Shown here piece after piece: positions 1 to 9,330 of a DNA stretch of 64,000 nucleotides. The position numbers and the translations under genes were made by a program. Source of the stretch: Pelomonas paludis (lineage in GTDB: Bacteria; Pseudomonadota; Gammaproteobacteria; Burkholderiales; Burkholderiaceae_C). Every line of letters begins with the position of its first letter. The stretch's first letter is position 1. The DNA lies in NCBI RefSeq assembly GCF_039872745.1, contig NZ_JBDPZD010000005.1, positions 186,001 through 250,000 of the forward strand, written 5' to 3'. The notes under the pieces were generated by a model. The model searched no databases, had not been told where the DNA came from, and saw only the letters and a list, made by a program, of their open reading frames with translations.

Positions 1-25
1 AACAACCATTAGCAAAAGGCTTGAC

Positions 26-592
26 ATGAAACTCAAAGGTCTTGCGGCAGCAGTCGCGGCAGTCGTCACCATGGCGGCGCCGGCTGTTTCGAACGCAGCG
101 GTCATCAACACCAGCCCGATCCCCACAAGCGTCATCGTTGTCGGCGACAACGGTATGGAGTTTGTCTACGGTGCTGTCACCAGCCCCAACGCCCCGTGCT
201 GCAGTGTTCAAGTGACCTTGACGCAGGGCTTCCGTCTGCCCACCGCCGAAGAATTGGTTGCAGGCTTTGGCACGCTGAATTCGCTGCTCGCGGACTTCAA
301 TCTGCTCGACGACGACGACAGCAACAATCGCGTGGCCTTCCAGTACTTCAACAACTTCGATGTCGCGCCTTCGGGCAACGTCGGTGATGTTCGCGCTGGG
401 TACATCAACAATCTGAACTTGGGCGCGGGCTTCTACGACTACGCCGGCTCCGCTTTCCGTACTGACGACAACGCGGATTTCTTCTTCGTCCGCGAAGCTC
501 AACAAACGGGCCGTGACGTTCCTGAGCCTGTGACCCTGGCACTTGTCGGCCTGGGTTTGGTTGGCGTTGGCGTCTCGCGCAAGAAGCGCTGA
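26..592 (+). CDS. PEP-CTERM sorting domain protein
   Basis: A 188-residue secreted protein with an N-terminal signal peptide (about residues 1-25, ending near SNA). Its C-terminus is a textbook PEP-CTERM signal: VPEP at about 165-168, a short hydrophobic helix, then the basic tail SRKKR. In this family exosortase recognises that tripartite tail, cleaves the protein and releases or anchors it at the surface, often alongside exopolysaccharide. The middle part is rich in Asp and Asn and has no domain I recognise. An AAAAGG Shine-Dalgarno lies just before the ATG. The promoter is probably cut off by the window edge, and no exosortase gene is in the window. A strong terminator follows, so it is probably transcribed alone. 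Confidence 0.9.
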   Translation: MKLKGLAAAVAAVVTMAAPAVSNAAVINTSPIPTSVIVVGDNGMEFVYGAVTSPNAPCCSVQVTLTQGFRLPTAEELVAGFGTLNSLLADFNLLDDDDSNNRVAFQYFNNFDVAPSGNVGDVRAGYINNLNLGAGFYDYAGSAFRTDDNADFFFVREAQQTGRDVPEPVTLALVGLGLVGVGVSRKKR

Positions 593-611
593 TCTCGGTT
601 CACAGATGCGC

Positions 612-642
612 AAAGCCCCTAGCGATTGCTAGGGGCTTTTTT
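612..642 (+). terminator. Rho-independent terminator after the PEP-CTERM gene
   Basis: An 11-12 bp GC-rich stem (arms AAGCCCCTAGC and GCTAGGGGCTT, loop GATT) is followed by a T run, 20 nt after the stop codon. Confidence 0.9.
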
Positions 643-712
643 CTTTCTGCGAGCAGTGCATTGCTCCTGAAATGCGCCGAGCGAGGGGCTTGTCTCTTGG
701 AAGCGGCACTGC

Positions 713-3601
713 TCAGGGCGCCGCTTTTACTTCGAGCCTCACGATGGCCGGCTGGAGGCCGGGCGAGGTGATGGTGACCTGGGCGGGGCCGGGGTCGGCC
801 GTAGCTTGGACGATGAGTTGGGCGTGGCCGTTGAAAGCCTTGCGTTGCCAGGGTGCGGCCGGGGTGGTGATGCGCAGTTGGGCCCAGCGGGCGCCGTCTT
901 GGGCGGCGTCGGCGGTGGCGCGCATGCCGGCGGGGGGCGAGGCGAGGTGCCAGACCAGCTCGTTGCTGTCTTGCAGGGTGCTGGGGTCGAGCCTCAGCAC
1001 CTGCAGGCCGTCCGCCGCAGGCTGGGGCGTGACGGGGCGGCCGTTGAGCAGCAGTTGCTGGCCGGGGGCGATGGTGGCGACGAAGAGTTCGGCCAGCTCG
1101 CCGGGCGCGAGCACGGGCATGGCGAAGTGGGTGCGGATGGCGGCGTAGGGCGCGGGGGCGGGGCGTTCATGGTCAGGCACCCACTGGAAGGGGTCGCGCC
1201 AGGCGCGCGGGTCGGCGTGGCGGGTGGGGTCTGCCAGGGCTTCAGCTCGGGTTTCGTCGCGGATGGACCAGGGGCCAAAGCCGTTGAAGCGGTAGCGCTC
1301 GGCCGGCTTGTCGGCCTCGTGCGAGCCGGGGTGGCCGTTGCCCATGCCGAGCAGGCGCAGCGGGCCGCTGGCCTGGAACTGCAGCAGGTTGTCGGCGCCG
1401 GGCACGAGGCGGCCTTGGGCGTCGTGCACGGTCAGCTCCAGCACGGCGACGTCCTGGCCATCGGCGCTCAAGCTCTGGCGGGTGGTGGTCACGGCGATGG
1501 CGGCCGGGGCGCCCGCGGTGGCCACGGTCTGGGTGGCGGTGAGCTTGCCGCCTTGGTAGCCCCGCGCCACCAGCTCGCCAGGGGCGTAGGGCACGGTCCA
1601 TTGGCCGTGCGTGTAGCGGGCGATGGCCTTGCGGCCGAGGGACTGGCCGTTGAGCAGCAGCTCGACCTCGTCGGTGTTGGTGTAGACGCGCACGTCGATG
1701 GGCTGGCCCTCGCGGCCGGGCCAGGTCCAGTGCGGCAGCACGTGGACCATTGAAGCTTGCGTCCAGGCGGCGCGCAGGTAGTGGCCGCTGTCCTTGAAGA
1801 CGCCGGTGGTGTCGAGCATGCCGAACTGCGAGGAGATGGCCGGCCAGCCGTAGGGCGCGGTCTCGCCTCGGTAGTCGAAGCCTGTCCAGTAGAAGGCGCC
1901 GGCGATGAAGGGACGCTCGATGTTGTAGCGCCAGGTCTGCTCGACGGACGCGGTGCTGGCGCCGCCCGAGGGCTGGTCGTAGGCGGAGGAGAACACGCGC
2001 GCCGGGTCGGCGGCGTAGATGCCGCGCGTGGCGTGGGTCAGGCCTTCTTCGGTGACGACGACGGGGCGCTGGGGGAAGCGCTTGTGCATGGCGTCGATGT
2101 CGTGCTGGGCCTTGTAGTTGAAGCCGAGGATCTCGCTGCCGACATAGGTGCCCTCGGGCTGGCCGGAGCTGGACGCAGCCAGGGTGAGGCCGCGCGTGGG
2201 GTCGAGCCGGCGGACGATGGTTTGCATCTCGCGGGCGAGGCGGGTGCCGAGTTCGTTGTTCTCGATGGCCCACTCTTCATTGCCCACCGACCACAGGATG
2301 ACGGACGGGTGGTTGCGGTCACGCCGCACCATGCGCTCCAGCTCGTGCCGCAGCTCAGGCGTGGTGCCCATCACGCGGTGCTCGTCGATGACGAGCAGGC
2401 CGAGGCGGTCGCAGGCGTCCAGCAGCTCGGGCGTGGCGGGGTGGTGGGCCGAGCGGATGGCGTTGACGCCCATGGTCTTAAGGCGCTGCAGCCGCCATTC
2501 GATGAGCGAGTCGGGCAGGGCCACACCCACACCCGCGTGGTCCTGGTGGTTGTTGGTGCCTTGCAGCTTGAGGTGCTGGCCGTTGAGGAAGAAGCCCTGG
2601 TCGGCATCGAAGCGGATGCTGCGGATGCCGAAGGGCGTGGTGTAGCGATCCACGACCTCGCTGCCCTGGCGCACTTCGGTGACGAGGGTGTAGAGCTGGG
2701 GCGTGGCCAGCGACCACAGCTGCGGGGCTTTCAGTTCAATGCGGCTGTTGGCCTCGGACTGGCTGGCGGCGGCGAGCGTGGCGGCGGGCAGGGTCTGACG
2801 GGCGACGCGGCGGCCTGCGGGGTCGAGCACCTCGTGGACGAGGGTGTAGCGCGTGGGGGTCTTGCCGTCGTTGACGACGGTGGTGGCTATGGTCAGCCGT
2901 GCGCTGGTGGCTTGGTTGCCCTGCAGGCCTGAAATGTCAGCCCGCACAAAGCTGCCCCAGTGCCCGACGTGCAGCGGCGCGGTCTTGCTGAGCCAGACGT
3001 GGCGGTAGATGCCGGCGCCTTCGTACCACCAGCCTTCCATGCCGGTAGCGTCCACGCGCACGGCGACGACGTTCTTCTGGCCGTAGTGCAGGTAGTCGGT
3101 GATGTCGTAGCGGACGCTGGCGTAGCCGCTGTGCTCGCGGCCGATGTAGTGGCCGTTGACCCAGACGACGCTGTCGCGGAACACGCCGTCCAGCTCCAGC
3201 GCGATGCGCCGGCCTTGGTCGGCGGCGGGGATGTCGATCTCGCGCCGGTACCAGCCGACGCTGTTCTCGGGGAAGGGCCGGCCTATGGCCTTGGAGCCGT
3301 GGTTGGTGTCGCCCCGAGAGTCAAACGGCAGCTCCACGGCCCAGTCGTGCGGCAGGTGAAGGCGGCGCCAGGTGCGGTCGTCAAAGTCGCGCGCAGCCGG
3401 GCCATCCCCATAGCCGGCCTTGGCAAAGAAGAAGGGCCGCAGGCTGTGCTTGAAGTCCTGCCCGGCGTCCACCGCATGGCCGTAGGCAAAGCGCCAGTGG
3501 TCGTCGATGCGCACGCGCTCGCGCGGGGCGGCGTGCAGGCTGAGGGCGGCGGCGGCGAGCCAGGCGGCGGCCAGGAAGCGCAAGAAGAAGAGCTTGGTCA
3601 T
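713..3601 (-). CDS. Glycoside hydrolase family 2, beta-galactosidase-like
   Basis: A 962-residue exported enzyme with a signal peptide (about 1-24, ending LHA). The order is typical of GH2: sugar-binding jelly roll (about 60-210), Ig-like domain, TIM barrel, then C-terminal beta-sandwich domains. The barrel carries the acid/base motif GNEEW (about residue 440) and the nucleophile region VVVTEEG (about 517). GH2 enzymes release terminal beta-galactose, glucuronate or mannose; the substrate cannot be read from sequence. The bacterial lacZ-like size and the DUF4982-type tail suggest beta-galactosidase. It starts 7 nt after tamB stops, so it is probably the last gene of the minus-strand tam transcript, an unusual place for a glycosidase. 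Confidence 0.88.
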   Translation of the reverse strand: MTKLFFLRFLAAAWLAAAALSLHAAPRERVRIDDHWRFAYGHAVDAGQDFKHSLRPFFFAKAGYGDGPAARDFDDRTWRRLHLPHDWAVELPFDSRGDTNHGSKAIGRPFPENSVGWYRREIDIPAADQGRRIALELDGVFRDSVVWVNGHYIGREHSGYASVRYDITDYLHYGQKNVVAVRVDATGMEGWWYEGAGIYRHVWLSKTAPLHVGHWGSFVRADISGLQGNQATSARLTIATTVVNDGKTPTRYTLVHEVLDPAGRRVARQTLPAATLAAASQSEANSRIELKAPQLWSLATPQLYTLVTEVRQGSEVVDRYTTPFGIRSIRFDADQGFFLNGQHLKLQGTNNHQDHAGVGVALPDSLIEWRLQRLKTMGVNAIRSAHHPATPELLDACDRLGLLVIDEHRVMGTTPELRHELERMVRRDRNHPSVILWSVGNEEWAIENNELGTRLAREMQTIVRRLDPTRGLTLAASSSGQPEGTYVGSEILGFNYKAQHDIDAMHKRFPQRPVVVTEEGLTHATRGIYAADPARVFSSAYDQPSGGASTASVEQTWRYNIERPFIAGAFYWTGFDYRGETAPYGWPAISSQFGMLDTTGVFKDSGHYLRAAWTQASMVHVLPHWTWPGREGQPIDVRVYTNTDEVELLLNGQSLGRKAIARYTHGQWTVPYAPGELVARGYQGGKLTATQTVATAGAPAAIAVTTTRQSLSADGQDVAVLELTVHDAQGRLVPGADNLLQFQASGPLRLLGMGNGHPGSHEADKPAERYRFNGFGPWSIRDETRAEALADPTRHADPRAWRDPFQWVPDHERPAPAPYAAIRTHFAMPVLAPGELAELFVATIAPGQQLLLNGRPVTPQPAADGLQVLRLDPSTLQDSNELVWHLASPPAGMRATADAAQDGARWAQLRITTPAAPWQRKAFNGHAQLIVQATADPGPAQVTITSPGLQPAIVRLEVKAAP

Positions 3602-3608
3602 GGTGGGG

Positions 3609-6600
3609 TCAGTTCCAGCGCCACTGCCAGATCAGGTCCAGCGCGTTGTCGTCGCCGCTTTGAGCGCGCAAGGTGAAGCGCTGGGCGATGCGATAGATGA
3701 GCTGCCAGGAGCCGGTGGTGGCGTTGAGGCTGCGCTCGTAGCCGACGTACCAGCGCTGCGAGAGCTGGCGGCCGAGGCGGACGATGGTGGTGCGGGTGTC
3801 GTCGTCGGCGCGGGCGACGGAGAGTTCGTCCAGGCCGAGGCTGCGCAGCGAGCGGCCGGAACCGCCTTCGCCGGCCAGCAGGGCCACGGCGGCACGTTGC
3901 AGCAGGGCGGCGTCGGTGCGGCCCAGGCCGTCGGGGCCACGGCCGAGCAGCAGCCAGGAGAGCTTGTCGGTTTCGGACAGCTCGGGCTCGGAGAACAGTG
4001 CCACGCGAGGCGCCAGTGCGGTGCCCGTGACGCGCACGCCGACACGGGTGTCGGTGTTGGGGCGGGTGGCGATGACGTCGAGCGCCGGGTTGTCGTAGGC
4101 GCCGGTGAAGACGAGTTCACCTTGCTCGATGTCGAGCCGCTGGCCGTAGGCGAGGTACTGGCCGCCGTGGGTTTGGATCTTGCCGGTCAGCTGCAGTTTC
4201 TGGTCGCGCTGGCCGAGGTGCAGCTTGCCGCGCAGCTGGGTCTCCAGGCCACGGCCGAGCACGTGGAAGGCGTCGCCAAGATCGACGTCGAGATCGACCT
4301 GGGTGGTGCGCGCAGGGGCGCGGCGCGTGGCACGCTCAGCGCTGACCGCAGGGCCGCGCTGCACGACGACGTCGTCTGCCAGGGACGGTGCATCGGCGCG
4401 GCTGAAGTCAAAGCGGCCTTCGTCGGCACGAAGCAGGCCCTTGAGCTGCAAGGTCTCGGGCGTGAGGCTGAGCTGGGCCTTGCCGCTGGCCACCAGGCGC
4501 TGGTCGGCGCGGCCCAGGATCTGCAGCCTGTCGGCCTGGAACTGCAATCGCGCGGCGGGCTTGGCGCCAAGTTCTGCGTCGCCCGTGGCGGTGATCACGC
4601 CTGGGCCGGCATGGGCCTCGAACTGTTCGAGCCGGGCCTTGTCTCCGTCGAGCTTGAGGAGGATGCGGCCATCGCCCACGTCCACGCCTTGCAGCGCGTG
4701 GCGCACCGAGAGGCCGTCGCCCTCGACCTGGCCCTTCCAGAGCGGTGCGCCGAGGCGGCCGCTGAGCCGCGCCAGGCCGTTGATGCGCCCACCGAGGCGC
4801 CAACCGGCGGGCAGCCAGCTGCCCCAGCGAGAGAGGTGGTCCACCTGGGCTTGCAGCACGCCGTCGAGCGCGCTGTTGGCATCGGGCCAGGGGCCAGGGC
4901 CGGCCAGGCTTTGGGTGGCAACAAAGTTGCCCAGCTGCTGGCCGGCCACGCCTTGCGCAAAGCGCCAGACGCCGTCGTGATGGCTGGCTGCGAGTCGCAG
5001 ATCCGAGAGGCCGAGTGGCATGGGGCCGGCGTCGTCTTGCACGCGCAGGTCGCCGCCGAGACGTTCGATCAGCAGGTCGCCATCGAGCCGGCCGGCGCGC
5101 CATTGCCAGCGCGCGGTGCCGCCCACGCGCAGGTCGCCCGTCCAGCCAAAGTCGGGCTGCCAGCGGGCCAGCAGGGGGGCCACATCAAAGGGCAGCAAGC
5201 GTAGGTCGAGCAGGGCTTCAGAGCCCGTGTCCTTTGGCTGCCAGCGCAGGGTCTGCCAGGCGATGCGCGCGCCGGCGATGTCGGCCTGGGCGGAGGCGAA
5301 GTCCAGGCCTTGGGCTGAGGCTTGAAGGCCAAGGTCCTGGGCCTCCAGCAGCGGCGGCAGGCCGGGGCGCAGCGGTGCCAGCTGCACGCGGGCCAGGCGG
5401 CCGCGCCATTGCAGGCGCTGCAGGTCAGGCAGACCTTCCAGCCCGCCTTGCGCGTCGGCTTGCAGGGCGAGGGTGTCGCCCGGGCGGCCGGGCAGGGGCG
5501 AGGAACCACCGGCCTTGAGCTGCAGCCGGTGTGCGGCCCAGTTGCCGTCGAGCTGGGCTTGCAGCTCGTTCAACTGCAGGCCGGGCAGGCTGATGCCGCT
5601 GGCCTTGAGGTCGAGCGCGAGCGGGCCTGAGCTGTCGAGGGCGGGGAGTTGCCAGCGCGCTTGCAACTGGTTCAGACGGCCTTGCTCGCCCCAGCGCAGT
5701 TGGCTGGCTTCGCCTTGGCCGTCAGCGACCAGGCGCCAGCCTTGGCTGGGGTGGCTGAGCGTGAACGTGGTGTCGAGCTTGAGCTGGCCGGCGAGGTGGG
5801 CCAGGGCAGGGTGCAGCGCCTTCAGCGTGTTCAGTTCGGCCAGTTGCGGGGCCTGCAGGCGCAGGCGGCCTTCAAAGCTCTCTAGGCGGCCTTGGCCCTG
5901 GGCATTGAGGTCGGCACTGCCCAGCTTGAGCTGCAGTTGCAGGCCCCAGGGGTTGGTGGGCGCGCCGCGCTCCAATGCGGCTTGGCCGCTGAGGGGCAGC
6001 TCGGCCACCTTGCTGTCTTGCAGGCTGAGCTGGACGGCGGTGCGGGCCGTGCTGTGTTGCCCTTCAAACTGCCCGTTCAGCCGCATGGCGGGCAGGCTGC
6101 CGCGCCACAGGCGCGAGGGGTCGAAATCAGCCAAGCGGCCGGTCAGGGTGGAGCTGCCAGCCGGGTCGTGCTGGCCGCTCAGGGTGGCGCGGCCGCCGGC
6201 GGCGAGGATCTCGCCCTCGTCCAGCCGCCAGCGTTCGCCCTCGTGCGTGAGCAGGGCGCGCAGGCGCAGGGGTGCTGGCGTGCGTTGGCCTTGCAGGTCA
6301 AAGCGCAGCTTGAGGGGTTGGCCACCGCCGCCGCTGAGGTCCACCGGCCCATCGAGCCGGCCGGCCACCAGGCGGGCGTCGAGCCGTTCGGGCTGCAGGT
6401 CGTCCAGCTGGGCTTGCAGCTGCCAGCGCCCATCGGGCGAGACCTGGCCCCGGCCGGTGATGCGGGCATCGCCGCCGAGGCGGGCTTGCAGGGCGTCGAT
6501 GCGCAGCTCCTTCAGCGCGTCGGGCATGAAGCTGGCATCCAGCACCAGCTCGCGCACGGGCAGGCGGCCCAGGTCCCAGCGGCCGACGTGGGGGTTGGTG

Positions 6601-7469
6601 AGGCGCAGGTGCAGGTGCTGGCGGGTGGTGTTGGCCTCGGGGGTGAGCCGGGCCTCGCCCTCCAGCGCGGTGTGCGGCGCAGCGCTGTGCAGGGCGGCGA
6701 GGTCGAGCGCGTGGGTCTCGAGCGTGAAGGCGCCCAGGGGCCAGGGGGCAAAGGGCCGCACCAGGCCTTGGAAGGCGAGCGATTGGCCTTCAGCCTCCAA
6801 GCGGCCCTTGGTTTGCAGCGCGGCCAGCGGGCCTTGGGCCAGCAGCTCGCCGCGCCAGGCGGGCAGGTCGGTGCCGGCATCGGCGGGCCGGTTTTCCGGG
6901 CTGCTGACGCGCAGGGCCAGGCGCGTCTGCATGGGCGCGCTGCCGTCCACGCTGAGTTCGCCCGCGAGTTGCAGCTGCTGCCAGCGCAAGCGCTGCAGGG
7001 TGAAGGCGTGGTGTTCTCCCAGGGAGCCGGCGGCGCGCAGGTCTTGCAGCTGCACGCCGGCCAGGTCGAGCGAGGCGATCTCGATGGCTGCGACCTCGAC
7101 GGCCACCGGCGAGCGCCAGGCCTGCAGCGGGGCGCTGTTGCTAGGCGTGGGGCTGGGGCGGAACAGCAGCTGCTGCAGGCTGAGGCGGTCGAGCTTGAGG
7201 CCGCCAGCCTCCCAGCGCAGGCCGCGCCAGGCCAGGCCACGCAGCTCGATCTGCTCGCCGGTGCTGAGCTTCAGCTGCAGGTGATCGGCCTCGAAGTCAC
7301 CCAGCAAGGGGCCACGCACGCCCTCGGCCTGCACGCCGGGCAACTGCTGTAGCAGCAGGAGTGAGCCGCGCGAGGTGGCGAGCAGGCCGAAGCCGGTGGC
7401 CAGCAGGAGTAGGGCTGTGAGACCCAGGCCGAGCAGGGCCCAGAGTAGGGTGCGAGCGGGCCGGTTCAT
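3609..7469 (-). CDS. tamB: Translocation and assembly module protein TamB
   Basis: A 1286-residue inner-membrane-anchored protein of the TamB/DUF490 family. It has a single N-terminal membrane segment (about residues 8-32) and then more than 1200 residues of repetitive beta-strand sequence, expected to form a long hydrophobic groove across the periplasm. The C-terminal 300 residues match the conserved DUF490 domain, ending in the IWQWRWN region. Known family role: with TamA it assembles outer-membrane proteins or moves phospholipids to the outer membrane. I chose the ATG at 7469 because it puts the membrane helix at the N-terminus; an upstream in-frame ATG at 7523 would add 18 polar residues and overlap tamA. 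It follows tamA by 43 nt. Confidence 0.9.
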   Translation of the reverse strand: MNRPARTLLWALLGLGLTALLLLATGFGLLATSRGSLLLLQQLPGVQAEGVRGPLLGDFEADHLQLKLSTGEQIELRGLAWRGLRWEAGGLKLDRLSLQQLLFRPSPTPSNSAPLQAWRSPVAVEVAAIEIASLDLAGVQLQDLRAAGSLGEHHAFTLQRLRWQQLQLAGELSVDGSAPMQTRLALRVSSPENRPADAGTDLPAWRGELLAQGPLAALQTKGRLEAEGQSLAFQGLVRPFAPWPLGAFTLETHALDLAALHSAAPHTALEGEARLTPEANTTRQHLHLRLTNPHVGRWDLGRLPVRELVLDASFMPDALKELRIDALQARLGGDARITGRGQVSPDGRWQLQAQLDDLQPERLDARLVAGRLDGPVDLSGGGGQPLKLRFDLQGQRTPAPLRLRALLTHEGERWRLDEGEILAAGGRATLSGQHDPAGSSTLTGRLADFDPSRLWRGSLPAMRLNGQFEGQHSTARTAVQLSLQDSKVAELPLSGQAALERGAPTNPWGLQLQLKLGSADLNAQGQGRLESFEGRLRLQAPQLAELNTLKALHPALAHLAGQLKLDTTFTLSHPSQGWRLVADGQGEASQLRWGEQGRLNQLQARWQLPALDSSGPLALDLKASGISLPGLQLNELQAQLDGNWAAHRLQLKAGGSSPLPGRPGDTLALQADAQGGLEGLPDLQRLQWRGRLARVQLAPLRPGLPPLLEAQDLGLQASAQGLDFASAQADIAGARIAWQTLRWQPKDTGSEALLDLRLLPFDVAPLLARWQPDFGWTGDLRVGGTARWQWRAGRLDGDLLIERLGGDLRVQDDAGPMPLGLSDLRLAASHHDGVWRFAQGVAGQQLGNFVATQSLAGPGPWPDANSALDGVLQAQVDHLSRWGSWLPAGWRLGGRINGLARLSGRLGAPLWKGQVEGDGLSVRHALQGVDVGDGRILLKLDGDKARLEQFEAHAGPGVITATGDAELGAKPAARLQFQADRLQILGRADQRLVASGKAQLSLTPETLQLKGLLRADEGRFDFSRADAPSLADDVVVQRGPAVSAERATRRAPARTTQVDLDVDLGDAFHVLGRGLETQLRGKLHLGQRDQKLQLTGKIQTHGGQYLAYGQRLDIEQGELVFTGAYDNPALDVIATRPNTDTRVGVRVTGTALAPRVALFSEPELSETDKLSWLLLGRGPDGLGRTDAALLQRAAVALLAGEGGSGRSLRSLGLDELSVARADDDTRTTIVRLGRQLSQRWYVGYERSLNATTGSWQLIYRIAQRFTLRAQSGDDNALDLIWQWRWN

Positions 7470-7512
7470 AGCGCGATGCCCACACTTGTCAGCGAAGCTG
7501 CAGCGTCTAGCT

Positions 7513-9330
7513 TCATAGCGCAATGCCTACGCTGAAATGCAGCCGCCAGCGCCCCGTCTGTTCAGCACGCGCGAGGTCCACCTTCAGCGGCCCCACGGGG
7601 CTGCGCCAGCGCAGGCCGGCACCCCAGCCGATCTGGGGCCGGTAGCTGCCCCAGGAGGTGGCGGCCTGGCCTGCGTCGATGAAGACGGCACCCATCAGCT
7701 GCGGCATGGCAAGGTTGATGGGCCGGGCGGCTTCCACGCTGGCGGTGGCCATCACGCGGCCGCCCACCACGGCGGGGCTGCCGTTGACGATGGCCTGGGG
7801 CCCGAGGCTGTGGAAGGCGTAGCCGCGCACCGAGTCGTCACCACCGGCGCGCCACAGCAGCTTCTCGGGCAAGGCCACCTGACCGGCGCCCAGCACCTGG
7901 GCGGCTTCAACGCGGGCCGAGCCAAACCAATGCGCGCCCAGCGGCCTGAAGACGCCGAGCTTGAACTGCGCCCGAGCAAAGCCCGCACTGCCGCCATCGT
8001 CTCGCGCCATGCCCGCGCCCACCAGCAGCAGGCCGTGGTGGCCGTCGAGCGGCAGCAGCACGTTGTCCAGCCGGCGCTGGATCCATTGCCGGTTGAGCGA
8101 CACAGCGGCGCGCCGGTCGATGCTGCCGGTGCGCTCCTCGCGAGAGCGCAGCAGCTCGGCATAGGTGAGCTGCTCGTCGTCGGTGGTGTCGCGCAGCCAG
8201 CCAAGGCGCAGGCCGAGGCTGGTGCTGATCTGGTCGCCCGAGCGGTCCTGCTCGTACTGCATGGAGGCGAGGCGGCGGGTGAAGTCTTCTTGCGGGTGGG
8301 AGCTGAGCTCGAACTCGGCGGTGCGCAGCTCGCGCCCCAGCTCCAGCTTGCTGCGGGCGCGCAGCGGCAGGCCCAGGGGCTGGCGGTTGAGGTACTCCAG
8401 CCCCACGCGCTGCCCGGCGTTGGCGTGGTAGCCGACCGAGGTGGTGGCCTGCTGCTGCGGCGCCTCGCGCAGGCTCACCAAAACCGGGTAGAGCCCATCG
8501 GGGCTGGCTTCGTCCAGCAACAGCTGCACGCGTGCGGCATCGAAGAGCTGGGTCTTGACCAGGCGCTCCTGGAAGTCGAGCAGGCGAGACTCCAGGTAGC
8601 GGTCGCCGCTCTGGAAGCCGGCCAGGCGCTGGACCACGCTCTCGCTGTGACGCTCCAGCCCCTCGATGCGCAAGCTGCCCAGCCGCGCGCGCACGCCGGG
8701 CTGCAGGCGCAGGCTGAGCTGGGCACGGGCAGCCTCGGGGTCCACGTCGGCGCGGGTCTCATCCCAACGCGCCAGCGGGAAGCCGCCCGCGCGCAGGCGC
8801 TGCAGGGTGGCGCTCTTGGCGGCGGCCCAGGCGGTCTGGGTGAAGGCGTCGCCCTCGGGCAGGGACCAGGCTTGGCGGGCCATTTGCAGCACGGCTTGCT
8901 GGTCGGCTTCAGGCAAGGCGGTGTCAGCGGCCAGGTCGAGCTGCAGGCTGCCTACGCGGGTGAGGGCGCCGGGCTCGACGATGAGGCGCAGGTCGCCAGG
9001 GTGCTCGTCGGTCTGCTCGACGCGGGCGGTGGCGTTGAAGTAGCCCTCGGTCTCCAGCAGGGCGCGGGCTTCGGCCGGTGTGGCGCGCACCAGGCGCTGC
9101 AGCTCGGCGGCCCCCAGGGGCACGCTGCTGGCGCGGAAGCGGGCGAGGTCGAGGTGGGTGTCGAGCAGCTCGCGCAGCGCGCTGGGGCTGACCTCAATGC
9201 TGAGGCGGTATTCGGCCGCCGCTGCGGGCGTGGTGGCGGAAGGCGCCACCGGCGGGGGTCGCGAGGTGGCGCAGCCAGCCAGCAGCAGGATCCAGAGAGC
9301 AGCACTGGCTGCTCGTGCAGACAAGGTCAT
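7513..9330 (-). CDS. tamA: TamA, Omp85-family outer membrane assembly protein
   Basis: A 605-residue Omp85 family protein. The N-terminus has an export signal ending in a lipobox-like LLAGC (about residue 19), so it may be lipidated, which is unusual for TamA. POTRA-like domains fill about 40-260. A 16-strand barrel follows, with the family's VRGY motif (about 485-490, in DSVRGYAF) and a conserved C-terminus with GPLKVDLA and a final beta strand. It is the outer-membrane partner of TamB, whose gene follows. Its start overlaps the VWA gene stop by 4 nt (ATGA), so the two are translationally coupled. Confidence 0.9.
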   Translation of the reverse strand: MTLSARAASAALWILLLAGCATSRPPPVAPSATTPAAAAEYRLSIEVSPSALRELLDTHLDLARFRASSVPLGAAELQRLVRATPAEARALLETEGYFNATARVEQTDEHPGDLRLIVEPGALTRVGSLQLDLAADTALPEADQQAVLQMARQAWSLPEGDAFTQTAWAAAKSATLQRLRAGGFPLARWDETRADVDPEAARAQLSLRLQPGVRARLGSLRIEGLERHSESVVQRLAGFQSGDRYLESRLLDFQERLVKTQLFDAARVQLLLDEASPDGLYPVLVSLREAPQQQATTSVGYHANAGQRVGLEYLNRQPLGLPLRARSKLELGRELRTAEFELSSHPQEDFTRRLASMQYEQDRSGDQISTSLGLRLGWLRDTTDDEQLTYAELLRSREERTGSIDRRAAVSLNRQWIQRRLDNVLLPLDGHHGLLLVGAGMARDDGGSAGFARAQFKLGVFRPLGAHWFGSARVEAAQVLGAGQVALPEKLLWRAGGDDSVRGYAFHSLGPQAIVNGSPAVVGGRVMATASVEAARPINLAMPQLMGAVFIDAGQAATSWGSYRPQIGWGAGLRWRSPVGPLKVDLARAEQTGRWRLHFSVGIAL